NCBI GenBank assembly: GCA_029882975.1
Contig: JAOUJW010000008.1
Span: 62,001 to 126,000, forward strand
Reading direction: 5' to 3'
DNA from: Gammaproteobacteria bacterium
GTDB taxonomy: Bacteria; Pseudomonadota; Gammaproteobacteria; SZUA-152
DNA: 64,000 nt
Shown: positions 38,596-47,547 of the stretch, piece by piece
Position numbering within the stretch: the first letter of the stretch is position 1
Layout of the letters: every line of letters begins with the position of its first letter
Position numbers and translations under genes: made by a program
The notes under the pieces: model-generated
Told to the model about the DNA's origin: nothing
The model's input: only the letters and a program-made list of their open reading frames with translations
Databases searched by the model: none

Positions 38596-39459
38596 ATGAT
38601 TTACAGCATGACGGCATTTGCTCGCCAATCCGCCGATGGCGAATTGGGACAACTCACTATAGAAATAAAATCGGTCAACCATAGATTTTCTGAAGTAAGT
38701 TTACGAATCCCTGAGGATTTGCGTTTTCTGGAGCAGAAAATCCGTGATGCCATAGGTGCCAGTGTCAAACGCGGCAAGGTGGACTGTAATTTTAAGTATC
38801 AAGCTCCTCTGATTCAGGGTAACTCATTGAATTTAAATAAGAGTTTAATCCTTGCTTTAAGCCGAGCCAATGCGGAAATCGATACTTTGACGGAAACCCG
38901 GCCGGCGAAAGGCTTTGATTATCTCAAATGGCCGGGAGTGATTGAAACACCGCAACAGGATATGGAGAAAACCCAATCCTGGGTATTGGCAATGCTGGAA
39001 ACCGCCTTATCTGAATTATTGGAAAGTCGTGCCCGCGAAGGGGAAAAACTAAAAGCCATGATTCTGGAGCGTTGCCAGGCAATGGAGCAACATACTGCTG
39101 CTGTGGTACAAAGAATGCCAGTGGCATTACAGTCCATGCGCCAGCGACTTACGGAAAAATTGGAGGAATTGCGCAGCCAGTTGGATGACAGTCGCCTGGA
39201 GCAAGAAATGGTCTTGCTGGCCAATAAGGCGGATGTGTCCGAGGAGATGGACAGACTCACTGCCCATATCTCAGAAGTGCGCCGGGTGATACAGCAGGGG
39301 TCTCCGGCAGGCAGGCGTCTGGATTTTCTTATGCAGGAGATGAACCGGGAAGCCAATACTTTGGGGTCCAAATCTATTGATACGGAATTAACCAAGGCAT
39401 CCATAGAACTTAAAGTTTTAATTGAGCAAATGCGGGAACAAATTCAAAATATAGAATAA
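38596..39459 (+). CDS. yicC: YicC family endoribonuclease
   Basis: A 287-residue protein of the YicC family, recently described as an endoribonuclease. Family marks are MIYSMTAFARQ at the start, EIKSVNHRFSEVSLRIPEDL, and the C-terminal LDFLMQEMNREANTLGSKS. ATG 38596 is preceded by AGAGGGTAG; an upstream start at 38539 would add 19 unrelated residues. It precedes gmk by 12 bp, the conserved yicC-gmk linkage. Confidence 0.94.
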   Translation: MIYSMTAFARQSADGELGQLTIEIKSVNHRFSEVSLRIPEDLRFLEQKIRDAIGASVKRGKVDCNFKYQAPLIQGNSLNLNKSLILALSRANAEIDTLTETRPAKGFDYLKWPGVIETPQQDMEKTQSWVLAMLETALSELLESRAREGEKLKAMILERCQAMEQHTAAVVQRMPVALQSMRQRLTEKLEELRSQLDDSRLEQEMVLLANKADVSEEMDRLTAHISEVRRVIQQGSPAGRRLDFLMQEMNREANTLGSKSIDTELTKASIELKVLIEQMREQIQNIE

Positions 39460-39471
39460 AGAGGGTTAGGA

Positions 39472-40095
39472 ATGCAGCAAACAGTGGCAGGATCGCTCTA
39501 TGTATTTTCAGCGCCGTCCGGCGCCGGTAAAACCAGTTTGGTGAAATCTTTGTTAGAAACAACAGCGGGGATAAAAGTTTCCGTATCCCATACCACGCGT
39601 TCCCAGCGCCCCGGAGAACAAAACGGTGTGCACTATCATTTTGTAAATGAAATGGCCTTCCTTCAAATGCAGCAAAATGATGAATTTCTGGAACACGCCA
39701 AAGTTTTCAGCAATTATTACGGTACCTCCCGCCGGGTTGTGGAGGACATGCTGCAACAGGGAACGGACGTGATTTTAGAGATTGATTGGCAAGGGGCGCG
39801 TCAAGTCAGCCAAATTTTCCCCGATACCGTGGGTGTTTTTATTTTACCACCCAGCCAAGATGCGCTACGTTCCCGGTTGCAGGAGCGAGGCCAGGACAGT
39901 GCTGAGGTCATACAACAACGAATGGACGAGGCGGTGAGCGAAATGTCTCATTTTGGTGAATTTGACTATGTGGTAATCAATGATCATTTTAACCAGGCTT
40001 TGGAAGAGCTGCGGTCCATCGTTTTGTCACATCGTCTGTTGACCGAAAAGCAGCGTTTGAAACAGGGGCAATTAATCCAAAACCTGTTAAACTAA
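39472..40095 (+). CDS. gmk: Guanylate kinase
   Basis: Phosphorylates GMP to GDP. The 207-residue product has the P-loop SAPSGAGKTSLVKSLL, the GMP-binding VSHTTRSQRPGEQNGVHYHF and LEIDWQGARQV, all typical. It follows yicC by 12 bp and precedes rpoZ and spoT, so nucleotide and ppGpp metabolism genes are grouped as in E. coli. Confidence 0.98.
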   Translation: MQQTVAGSLYVFSAPSGAGKTSLVKSLLETTAGIKVSVSHTTRSQRPGEQNGVHYHFVNEMAFLQMQQNDEFLEHAKVFSNYYGTSRRVVEDMLQQGTDVILEIDWQGARQVSQIFPDTVGVFILPPSQDALRSRLQERGQDSAEVIQQRMDEAVSEMSHFGEFDYVVINDHFNQALEELRSIVLSHRLLTEKQRLKQGQLIQNLLN

Positions 40096-40173
40096 TCAAA
40101 GCAGTTTATAGTAATAAACCCGTGTTTTGGGTAGAATAACCCGCCGGTTTGCATTCACCTTGAGGTTCTTTAT

Positions 40174-40422
40174 ATGGCACGAATTACCGTAGAAGATTGT
40201 TTGGATTTTGTAGATAACCGTTTTGAGCTGGTATTGCTGGCCAGCAAGCGAGCGCGCCAGATTTCCCGCGGTAAGGATGCGCTGGTTCCCATTGAAAATG
40301 ACAAACCCACAGTAGTGGCTTTGCGCGAAATAGCGGAAGGTCGGATCACTTATGAATTCATTAATAAAGTGAATGCGCAAAACACCGATTCTGAGGACGA
40401 TTTACCGGCAGCCATGGAATAA
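40174..40422 (+). CDS. rpoZ: RNA polymerase omega subunit
   Basis: An 82-residue omega subunit that stabilises the beta-prime subunit and forms part of a ppGpp-binding site. The core [20 protein letters not shown] and [11 protein letters not shown] is diagnostic. It lies 78 bp after gmk and 59 bp before spoT. Confidence 0.97.
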   Translation: MARITVEDCLDFVDNRFELVLLASKRARQISRGKDALVPIENDKPTVVALREIAEGRITYEFINKVNAQNTDSEDDLPAAME

Positions 40423-40481
40423 TCTTTGCTGCGGAATGTGGCGTGACACATTCCACGGCGCTGCAAGCTTGACGAGGTCCC

Positions 40482-42623
40482 GTGTTTCTAATCAGTGATT
40501 TATGTAGTTTATTAGATACATACATAGAGGCTGATCAGGTAAAAGAGGTCTATCGGGCCTATGTTTTCAGTGCTGAGGCTCACGAGGGTCAAAAGCGTCT
40601 CAGTGGCGAACCCTACATCTACCACCCTCTCGCAGTGGCACGTATTCTTGCGGAAATGCGCATGGATACGAATAGCATTATCGCTGCCCTGCTCCATGAC
40701 GTTATCGAGGATACTCCCACCGCCAAAGACCAACTGGCCAACGAGTTTAACCAGGAAGTGGCCGATTTGGTGGATGGCGTCAGCAAGCTGACCCAGGTTA
40801 AGTTCGAAAGTAAGGCAGAAGCACAGGCGGAGAATTTCCGAAAAATGATGCTGGCTATGGCGCAGGATATCCGCGTCATTCTAATAAAGCTGGCGGATCG
40901 CTTGCACAATATGCGTACCCTGGGGGTTATGCGAGCCGATAAACGCCGCCGCATTTCCCACGAAACCTTGGAAATATATGTGCCCATAGCGCATCGCTTG
41001 GGTATGAATACGCTCCGTCTGGAGTTGGAAGATCTGGGATTTAAATCCTTATATCCTTTACGCTATCGTATTTTGGATAATGCGGTGAAAAAAGCCCGGG
41101 GGCATCGTAAGGAGGTTCTGGAAAAAATTCGCAATACCATCAAAGAGCGCCTGCATCATGAGAATATTGATGTACCGGTGTACGGTCGTGAAAAGCACTT
41201 ATACAGTATTTACGAGAAAATGCGCAGCAAACATTTAACCTTCGCAGAAGTGTTTGATGTTTACGCCTTTCGGATTATTGTTGATCGTCCCGACACCTGT
41301 TATCGGGTTTTGGGCATGGTACACAACCTGTACAAACCGGTACCGGGTAAGTTTAAAGACTATATTGCTATTCCCAAAACCAATGGTTACCAATCCATAC
41401 ATACGGTTTTGTTTGGACCCTACGGTGTTCACATCGAGGTGCAGATTCGTACCGAAGACATGGATAAAGTGGCTAATGTGGGTGTGGCGGCTCATTGGCT
41501 CTATAAATCCGGTGAATCGCAAGCCACGGGTCACAGCCCGGCGCAAAAATGGGTGCGAACCTTACTGGAAATGCAGCAAAATGCGGGTAACTCTCAGGAA
41601 TTTCTGGAAAATGTAAAAATTGATCTGTTCCCGGATGAGGTTTATGTATTCACGCCACAGGGAGACATCATGACTCTGCCTCGGGGTTCCACCATTGTGG
41701 ATTTCGCCTATGCGGTCCACAGTGATTTGGGTAACTCCTGCGTGGCCGGAAAAATCGATCGGCGGTTAGCGCCTTTGCGTACAGAATTATTGAACGGACA
41801 AACCGTGGAAATAATTTCCGCTCCCGGTGCACGCCCGAACCCCTTATGGCTGGATTTTGTGGTCTCAGCCAAGGCCAGATCCAACATTCGCAGCTTTTTA
41901 AAACAGCTTAAACGTGAAGAAGCGGTGGAATTGGGGCGCCGTATGCTGGAAAAAGCACTGGTTTCCTATTCCAGCTCTTTGGAGACGATTCCCCAAATAC
42001 GGATTCAAACCATGCTGGAGAAGTATAAACTTAAAAGTCTTAACGACTTGCTGGAGCAAATCAGCCTGGGGAACCGCGTGGCTATGTTGGTTGCACGGCA
42101 ATTGGCCGAGGAAGACGGTTCCCGATCTACCCTGCGCAACGTGCTTGATCGCTATACTCCTTGGCGTCGTCGTGGTGATGAAAAACCGCTGGCAATAAGG
42201 GGTACGGAAGGAACCGTGGTCACCTATGCCAAATGCTGCAAACCCATACCGGGAGATCCTATTTTAGGTTTCATCAGTGCCGGTCGCGGCATCGTTATTC
42301 ACGTCCAAGGCTGTAAGAATATCAAAGACTACAAGAATCGACCGGATAAGTGGGTGGATGTGTTATGGGAGCCTGACGTCGAAGGGGTATTCCCAGTGGA
42401 TGTGCGCGTGGACACCGCCAATCGCAAGGGGGTGCTGGCGACAATCGCCGCGGTTATCGCCGAGCATTCCGCCAACATCGAAAATGTAACGATTGAAGAG
42501 CGGGACGGGCGCTATTCTTCCATGAACTTTACTATCAGTGTCAAAGGCAGAAAACACTTGGCGGATATAATTCGCAACGTGCGCGTTATTGATAATGTCT
42601 TAAAAATAAACAGAAACAAATAA
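40482..42623 (+). CDS. spoT: Bifunctional (p)ppGpp synthetase/hydrolase SpoT
   Basis: A 713-residue RelA/SpoT homologue controlling the stringent response. The hydrolase site is intact (His48 in YIYHPLAV, His72-Asp73 in LLHDVIEDTP), and the synthetase domain has KFKDYIAIPKTNGYQSIHT. A TGS domain (about 388-447), a helical region and a C-terminal ACT domain follow. It starts with GTG 40482 after GACGAGGTCC. The order rpoZ-spoT-ridA-recG resembles pseudomonads. Confidence 0.97.
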   Translation: MFLISDLCSLLDTYIEADQVKEVYRAYVFSAEAHEGQKRLSGEPYIYHPLAVARILAEMRMDTNSIIAALLHDVIEDTPTAKDQLANEFNQEVADLVDGVSKLTQVKFESKAEAQAENFRKMMLAMAQDIRVILIKLADRLHNMRTLGVMRADKRRRISHETLEIYVPIAHRLGMNTLRLELEDLGFKSLYPLRYRILDNAVKKARGHRKEVLEKIRNTIKERLHHENIDVPVYGREKHLYSIYEKMRSKHLTFAEVFDVYAFRIIVDRPDTCYRVLGMVHNLYKPVPGKFKDYIAIPKTNGYQSIHTVLFGPYGVHIEVQIRTEDMDKVANVGVAAHWLYKSGESQATGHSPAQKWVRTLLEMQQNAGNSQEFLENVKIDLFPDEVYVFTPQGDIMTLPRGSTIVDFAYAVHSDLGNSCVAGKIDRRLAPLRTELLNGQTVEIISAPGARPNPLWLDFVVSAKARSNIRSFLKQLKREEAVELGRRMLEKALVSYSSSLETIPQIRIQTMLEKYKLKSLNDLLEQISLGNRVAMLVARQLAEEDGSRSTLRNVLDRYTPWRRRGDEKPLAIRGTEGTVVTYAKCCKPIPGDPILGFISAGRGIVIHVQGCKNIKDYKNRPDKWVDVLWEPDVEGVFPVDVRVDTANRKGVLATIAAVIAEHSANIENVTIEERDGRYSSMNFTISVKGRKHLADIIRNVRVIDNVLKINRNK

Positions 42624-42671
42624 ACCGATCTAAGTCGAATCTTGACCTGCTCAGCTATGTAAGGAGACCGT

Positions 42672-43058
42672 ATGGCCGAAAAAGAAATTATCCAGACCGA
42701 TAAAGCACCCCAAGCTATTGGGACTTATTCCCAAGCAGTGAAAGTGGGGGCTACCGTATATTTATCCGGGCAAATACCTTTAGACCCGCACACCATGGAA
42801 GTGGTACAAGGGGATATGAGCGAGCAAATCAAGCGGGTGTTCGATAACTTAGCCGCCGTAGCCCAAGCAGCCGGGGGTTCATTGAACCATATGGTGAAAC
42901 TGAATATTTTTCTTACTGACCTGGCGCATTTTGCCCTGGTAAATGAAATCATGGCGCAATACTTCCAACAACCCTACCCGGCCCGAGCGGCTATTGGTGT
43001 TGCGGCATTACCCAAAGGCGTAGCGGTTGAAATGGATGGCGTGCTCCACCTGGAATAA
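42672..43058 (+). CDS. ridA: RidA family enamine/imine deaminase
   Basis: A 128-residue RidA protein that hydrolyses reactive 2-aminoacrylate-type enamines. It shows [24 protein letters not shown] and the C-terminal [20 protein letters not shown] with the catalytic Arg. It starts with ATG 42672 after AAGGAGACC. The position between spoT and recG is common in gammaproteobacteria. Confidence 0.96.
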   Translation: MAEKEIIQTDKAPQAIGTYSQAVKVGATVYLSGQIPLDPHTMEVVQGDMSEQIKRVFDNLAAVAQAAGGSLNHMVKLNIFLTDLAHFALVNEIMAQYFQQPYPARAAIGVAALPKGVAVEMDGVLHLE

Positions 43059-43063
43059 TTCCT

Positions 43064-45211
43064 GTGGCAATTGAAATGGGGTCAAAGACTGATTTAGGAA
43101 AAAAGGATTTCGGAAAGAGTTTAAAAGCCAAGCGTTTTACCGAAACCAGTTTGGTCACCGCCTTAAAACGGGTGGGACCCCGCGTAGCTCAGAATTTGGC
43201 CAAGCTGGGTATAGTGCGCGTTCAGGATCTGCTGTTTCATTTGCCATCACGTTATCAAGACCGCACCCGGGTTGTCCCGATCAGCTCTTTACGCGTGGGT
43301 ATGGAAGCCGTGGTTCAGGGCGAGGTGGTACACAGTAAAATCCACTATGGTCGTCGTCGAAGTTGGTTGGTGCGCCTTCGCGATGCTTCGGGCCAGATCG
43401 ACTTGCGCTTTTTTCACTTTTCAGCATCGCAACAGGCCGCCCTGTCGAACGGATTGTCCTTACGTTGTTTCGGCGAAGTACGCCGCTATCAACAAGGGCT
43501 GGAAATGGTCCATCCGGAGTATCGTCAAGTGACGGATCTCAGTAGCGTCGAGGAATACATGACGGCGGTATACCCGGTAACCGAAGGCTTGGGTCAGGCC
43601 ACAATACGGGGGTTGATGGACCAGTGCATTATCGACAGTGACCATCTACGGTTTGCTATTTCAGACTACCTGCCACAACAGTGGTTGGCCGAGTTTAAAT
43701 TTCCACCCTTGGCTCAAGCTTTGGCCTATGTGCACAAGCCGCCGCCGGATGCGGATACCGCCTTGTTGGAACAAGGCCTACATCCGTGCCAACAGCGTTT
43801 GGCTTTTGAAGAGTTATTAGCGCACTATCTAAGTTTACGCAATTTGCGTTTAAAACAAACCACACTGAAAGCACCATCCTTGAGAGCGGAAGATCGTTTG
43901 GCAAAACAGCTGTTGCAAAACCTACCCTTCCAATTGACTGGAGCACAGCAGCGTGTTGTTGCTCAATTGAACCAGGATCTGGAACAGGATCATCCCGCGC
44001 AGCGCCTGGTGCAAGGGGATGTGGGTTGTGGCAAAACGATAGTTGCGGCCATGGCTTTATTACGCGCCGTGGAATGTGGATATCAAGTGGTTATTATGGC
44101 ACCAACCGAAATTTTGGCCGGTCAGCATTGGGACAATTTTGAGCAGTGGTTGCAACCGCTGAATGTCTCCATGGCTTGGCTCTCGGGTAAAGTCAAAGGT
44201 AAATCCCGCACGCTTACCCTGACCCATCTCCAAGAGGGTACGGCCCAGGTAATTGTGGGGACTCATGCCCTGTTTCAGGAAGACGTTCAATTCCATTCTC
44301 TTGGTCTGGTGATTATTGATGAGCAACACCGTTTCGGAGTACATCAACGCTTAGCATTACGTAACAAAGGTGCTTCCGGGAACAATACCTACCCACACCA
44401 GATTATTATGACGGCTACCCCTATTCCGCGTACTTTGGCAATGACCGCCTATGCGGATTTGGATTGTTCGGTTATTGATGAACTACCCCCCGGGCGCCAG
44501 GCGGTGGAGACGGTGGTCATTTCCAACCAGCGCCGAGAGCAGGTGATTGAGCGTGTGTACAAAGCCTGTGCCGGTGGTCGACAAACCTATTGGGTATGCA
44601 CCTTGATCGAGGAATCGGACGTACTGCAATGTCAGGCGGCCCAGGACACGGCTGCCCAGTTAAGTCAGGAATGTTCCGGTTTGCGAATTGGATTGATTCA
44701 TGGGCGCATGAGTGAACAAGACAAAACCCAAGTGATGGCTGGTTTTAAACAGGGTGAGATCGATTTACTCGTTGCCACCACGGTGATTGAAGTGGGTGTG
44801 GACGTTCCTAACGCTACTTTGATGGTCATTGAGAATGCCGAGCGATTGGGCTTATCCCAATTGCATCAGCTTCGGGGCCGGGTCGGCCGTGGCCAACAGC
44901 ATAGTGTTTGTGTGTTGATGTACCAAGCGCCCTTGTCCAATAATGCACGTAAACGATTATCGACCATGCGGGATTGCAACGACGGATTTGAAATAGCACA
45001 AGTGGACTTGAAATTGCGGGGTCCCGGAGAAGTATTGGGAACCCGCCAAACCGGTATAATGCAATATCGCATTGTGGACTTGCAAAGAGACCAGGCGTTA
45101 TTGCCCCAAGTGAGCCAACTGGCTGCGGAGATTTATCGGCAGCGACCGGAAATTGTAGAAAAACTAATCAAACGTTGGCTGGGAGAGCAGTTGCAATATG
45201 GGAATGTTTAA
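43064..45211 (+). CDS. recG: ATP-dependent DNA helicase RecG
   Basis: A 715-residue helicase that reverses stalled forks and branch-migrates junctions. It has an N-terminal wedge/OB domain (QDLLFHLPSRYQDRT), Walker A LVQGDVGCGKT (about 318-325), the DEQHRFG box (about 418), TATPIPRTLAMT and C-terminal QLRGRVGRGQQHS. The start is GTG 43064, only 5 bp after ridA; an in-frame ATG at 43076 is the alternative. The N-terminus is about 20 residues longer than in E. coli. Confidence 0.96.
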   Translation: MAIEMGSKTDLGKKDFGKSLKAKRFTETSLVTALKRVGPRVAQNLAKLGIVRVQDLLFHLPSRYQDRTRVVPISSLRVGMEAVVQGEVVHSKIHYGRRRSWLVRLRDASGQIDLRFFHFSASQQAALSNGLSLRCFGEVRRYQQGLEMVHPEYRQVTDLSSVEEYMTAVYPVTEGLGQATIRGLMDQCIIDSDHLRFAISDYLPQQWLAEFKFPPLAQALAYVHKPPPDADTALLEQGLHPCQQRLAFEELLAHYLSLRNLRLKQTTLKAPSLRAEDRLAKQLLQNLPFQLTGAQQRVVAQLNQDLEQDHPAQRLVQGDVGCGKTIVAAMALLRAVECGYQVVIMAPTEILAGQHWDNFEQWLQPLNVSMAWLSGKVKGKSRTLTLTHLQEGTAQVIVGTHALFQEDVQFHSLGLVIIDEQHRFGVHQRLALRNKGASGNNTYPHQIIMTATPIPRTLAMTAYADLDCSVIDELPPGRQAVETVVISNQRREQVIERVYKACAGGRQTYWVCTLIEESDVLQCQAAQDTAAQLSQECSGLRIGLIHGRMSEQDKTQVMAGFKQGEIDLLVATTVIEVGVDVPNATLMVIENAERLGLSQLHQLRGRVGRGQQHSVCVLMYQAPLSNNARKRLSTMRDCNDGFEIAQVDLKLRGPGEVLGTRQTGIMQYRIVDLQRDQALLPQVSQLAAEIYRQRPEIVEKLIKRWLGEQLQYGNV

Positions 45212-45307
45212 GCATCGTTGAGATGCAGGCGTGTAAGCTATTCCCTACATGGAGTGTAGTCTATGTATCCCTAATGCTGAATACTGTACTATTTCCTACT
45301 GAGTCAC

Positions 45308-45336
45308 TTGACTATTAATCAGCGCAGGTCTAAAAA
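45308..45336 (+). promoter_or_regulatory. Predicted sigma-70 promoter of a small RNA
   Basis: TTGACT (45308-45313), a 17-bp spacer and TAAAAA (45331-45336). The expected start site is about 45343, right where a hairpin-terminator unit begins. Confidence 0.5.
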
Positions 45337-45342
45337 TGTAAG

Positions 45343-45413
45343 AAGGCCGCCATTGTACTCCTCCCTCATACAGTGGCGGCTTATTAGCGGTCTTTCCCCA
45401 AGACCGCTTTTTT
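45343..45413 (+). ncRNA. Candidate small RNA with C-rich anti-Shine-Dalgarno loop
   Basis: A predicted transcript of about 71 nt, not recognised as a known family. Hairpin 1 is a 12-bp stem (45346-45357 with 45369-45380, one G-T wobble) whose 11-nt loop reads CTCCTCCCTCA. A 5-nt linker leads to hairpin 2, a perfect 9-bp stem (45386-45394 with 45400-45408) and six T, an intrinsic terminator. A good promoter lies immediately upstream. C-rich loops of this kind in known small RNAs pair with ribosome-binding sites. The unit is over 130 bp from recG, so it is not simply the recG terminator. Alternatively the DNA acts on the minus strand, where the loop reads as a Shine-Dalgarno sequence. Confidence 0.5.
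45386..45413 (+). terminator. Intrinsic terminator in the recG-bioA gap
   Basis: AGCGGTCTT and AAGACCGCT form a perfect 9-bp stem with loop TCCCC, followed by TTTTTT on the plus strand. It may end the candidate small RNA and any read-through from recG. Confidence 0.85.
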
Positions 45414-45417
45414 ATTC

Positions 45418-45504
45418 TCAAAATTTAGCGTTATTGAGGCTTTTTTGTCCCACCAAAGCTTTGAACTCCCCGTTTAAGCTTCCGCTGAAGGCTCGTACGC
45501 CCAT
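45418..45504 (-). CDS. Possible 28-residue small protein
   Basis: On the minus strand AGGGAGGAGG lies 5 nt before ATG 45504, an almost ideal ribosome-binding site, and the frame runs 28 codons to a TGA. The peptide begins MGVRAFSGSLNGEF and is polar and basic with no transmembrane stretch; I recognise no family. A candidate promoter on the same strand has TTGAGA (45621-45616), 16 bp and TAAATA (45599-45594). The gene would converge on the candidate small RNA, whose loop is perfectly complementary over 9 nt to its Shine-Dalgarno sequence. It may be only a leader ORF or chance. Confidence 0.35.
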   Translation of the reverse strand: MGVRAFSGSLNGEFKALVGQKSLNNAKF

Positions 45505-45703
45505 GACAACCTCCTCCCTGCTTGTCGATTTCCTTTTCATCCCTTGTTGTTTTACTTACATTCCTTTAAGTGTTTGTGGTTCAATAGTTTTTATATTTAC
45601 AGCAAAAACCACTTATCTCAACTATACTAGAACGCGGCCATTCTATAACTATATGAATATATGATACTTTAACGCTGTATGAACGGACTTTACCATAAAG
45701 CTC

Positions 45704-47053
45704 ATGGGTAATAAAGATATTGTATGTAGGGATTTGTCTGTCTTATGGCATCCTTGTACTCAAATGAAAGACCATGAAACATTACCTTTAATCCCCATTA
45801 AACACGGAGAAGGTATATGGCTCAGTGATTTTGACGGCAATCGCTATATGGATGCCATCAGTTCCTGGTGGGTTAACTTGTTTGGTCATTCCAATCCTCG
45901 GATCAATAACGCTGTGAAACAGCAAATGGATCAGTTGGAGCATGTCATCCTGGCCGGATTTACCCATGAATCCGTGGTCAGTCTGTCAGAACGGTTGGTC
46001 GCACTCACTCCTGAAGGATTGACTCGATGTTTTTATGCCGACAATGGTTCTTCTGCTGTGGAAGTGGCTTTGAAAATGAGTTTCCACTATTGGCAAAACC
46101 AGGGTCAAACTCAGCGGCGAAAGTTTATCACACTGAGCAATAGCTACCACGGTGAAACTTTGGGAGCACTATCCGTCGGTGATGTGGCTTTATATAAGCA
46201 AACCTATGATGCTTTGCTATTTGATACTTATACCGTGGAATCACCCGATTGTTATTACTGTGAACCGGGTGAGTCCTGGGAAGATTACAGTCGACGTAAG
46301 TTCCAGGACATGGAGCACATGCTACAACAGCACGCCGGCGAAGTGTGTGCTGTTATAGTGGAGCCATTGGTCCAGTGCGCAGGCAGTATGCGCATGTATG
46401 ATTCCATCTATTTAAGCCTATTGAGGCAAGCGTGTGATCGTTACGATGTCCATTTAATCGCCGACGAAATCGCTGTCGGGTTTGGTCGCACCGGGACCCT
46501 ATTCGCTTGCGAACAGGCGAATATCAGTCCGGATTTTATGTGTCTATCCAAAGGACTCACCGGCGGCTATTTGCCCCTTTCGGTGGTGTTGACCACGGAC
46601 AAGATGTATGACGCCTTTTACGCAGATTACACCAGTTTACGAGCTTTCTTACATTCGCATAGCTACACGGGAAATGCACTGGCCTGTGCGGCGGCGTTGG
46701 CAACCCTGGATATATTTGAATCCGATAATGTTTTGGAAAATAACCGAGTGCTCGCCAATGTGTTGGAAGAGGCTTGTGCGGATTTTGTTGACCATCCCCA
46801 TATTGGCGATGTGCGTCAGACCGGAATGATAGCGGCGGTGGAAATGGTAGCGGAGAAAAGCAGCCGCCAACCCTATGATTGGCAGGAGCGCCGGGGCTTG
46901 CAGGTTTATCGTTACGCTTTGGAACACGGTGTGTTACTCAGGCCCTTGGGTAACGTGGTGTACTTTATGCCACCTTACATAGCCACACCGAAACAATTAG
47001 TGAAAATGGTAGAAGTAGCCTGGGAGGGTATAAATCTCGCTACCAAAAACTGA
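45704..47053 (+). CDS. bioA: Adenosylmethionine-8-amino-7-oxononanoate aminotransferase
   Basis: PLP enzyme that makes 7,8-diaminononanoate from KAPA and S-adenosylmethionine in biotin synthesis. The 449-residue product shows LWHPCTQMKDHE, DAISSWWVNLFGHSNP, ADNGSSAVEVALKMS, IADEIAVGFGRTGTLFACE and the PLP lysine in CLSKGLTGG (about Lys283), all diagnostic of BioA. The other bio genes are absent here, so bioA stands alone. It ends 2 bp before the convergent chpC stop. Confidence 0.96.
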   Translation: MGNKDIVCRDLSVLWHPCTQMKDHETLPLIPIKHGEGIWLSDFDGNRYMDAISSWWVNLFGHSNPRINNAVKQQMDQLEHVILAGFTHESVVSLSERLVALTPEGLTRCFYADNGSSAVEVALKMSFHYWQNQGQTQRRKFITLSNSYHGETLGALSVGDVALYKQTYDALLFDTYTVESPDCYYCEPGESWEDYSRRKFQDMEHMLQQHAGEVCAVIVEPLVQCAGSMRMYDSIYLSLLRQACDRYDVHLIADEIAVGFGRTGTLFACEQANISPDFMCLSKGLTGGYLPLSVVLTTDKMYDAFYADYTSLRAFLHSHSYTGNALACAAALATLDIFESDNVLENNRVLANVLEEACADFVDHPHIGDVRQTGMIAAVEMVAEKSSRQPYDWQERRGLQVYRYALEHGVLLRPLGNVVYFMPPYIATPKQLVKMVEVAWEGINLATKN

Positions 47054-47055
47054 GA

Positions 47056-47535
47056 TCAAACTTCTTCGGTGACCCGTACGCCGGATTGGAGCAGCTGAGT
47101 TTCCAGCTCGGTTTGGTTAGGGATGATAGCTGGATTGCCATCCAAACTGACATGGCGCAATGCAAACGGCAACACATCTTCTGCAGGGGAATCCACCACG
47201 CTGCTGGAATCCAAAGACATTAAGCGTGGTATCCCCTGGGCGATAAGCCCGTAAAACGGCAGAGTGTCTCGTGCACCTAGGGAATTGAGCACAATGACAC
47301 GGCAGCGTTTGTCCATTTTAGCCGGCTCGCCTTTGCTGGCCGTTTCAAATGAAATGATGGGGATAAGCAGGCCGCGCCAGGAAGCCATACCTAATAACCA
47401 GGGAACACTGGAGTCCACCGGCTGGGGTTTCAACAAGGAAATAACCTCGGCGATAGCGGTGTTGGGCAATACCAGTCGCATATTGTTCAGGGGGATGAGC
47501 TGACTGCGTACAACCAGTTTTTTCTCTTCAGGCAT
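47056..47535 (-). CDS. chpC: CheW-like adaptor of the Pil-Chp system (ChpC)
   Basis: A 159-residue CheW-domain protein (LVLPNTAIAEVISLL, WLLGMASWRGLLIPIISFE, IPRLMSL), with no other domain. As the last minus-strand gene of the pil-chp cluster, 12 bp after chpB, it corresponds in position to Pseudomonas ChpC and probably links the PilJ receptor to ChpA. A ribosome site GAGAAGCGCG precedes the ATG. Confidence 0.85.
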   Translation of the reverse strand: MPEEKKLVVRSQLIPLNNMRLVLPNTAIAEVISLLKPQPVDSSVPWLLGMASWRGLLIPIISFETASKGEPAKMDKRCRVIVLNSLGARDTLPFYGLIAQGIPRLMSLDSSSVVDSPAEDVLPFALRHVSLDGNPAIIPNQTELETQLLQSGVRVTEEV

Positions 47536-47547
47536 CGCGCTTCTCGG

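Larger units (their letters stand above)
45212..45703. other. recG-bioA intergenic region (492 bp)
   Basis: Apart from the promoter, candidate small RNA, terminator and minus-strand small ORF listed separately, two further items are visible. CTCCTCCCT recurs at 45511-45519 in the loop of a 5-bp hairpin (GACAA/TTGTC, 45505-45526). A minus-strand 7-codon frame (45353-45330) also starts after an AGGGAGGAG. The stretch 45590-45690 is AT-rich and presumably holds the bioA promoter. I see no BirA-type operator. Confidence 0.5.

Noticed and set aside
45308-45664. A plus-strand frame of 118 codons in the recG-bioA gap
   Set aside because: It starts inside the predicted small RNA promoter, reads through the terminator hairpin and has no ribosome site or recognisable family.
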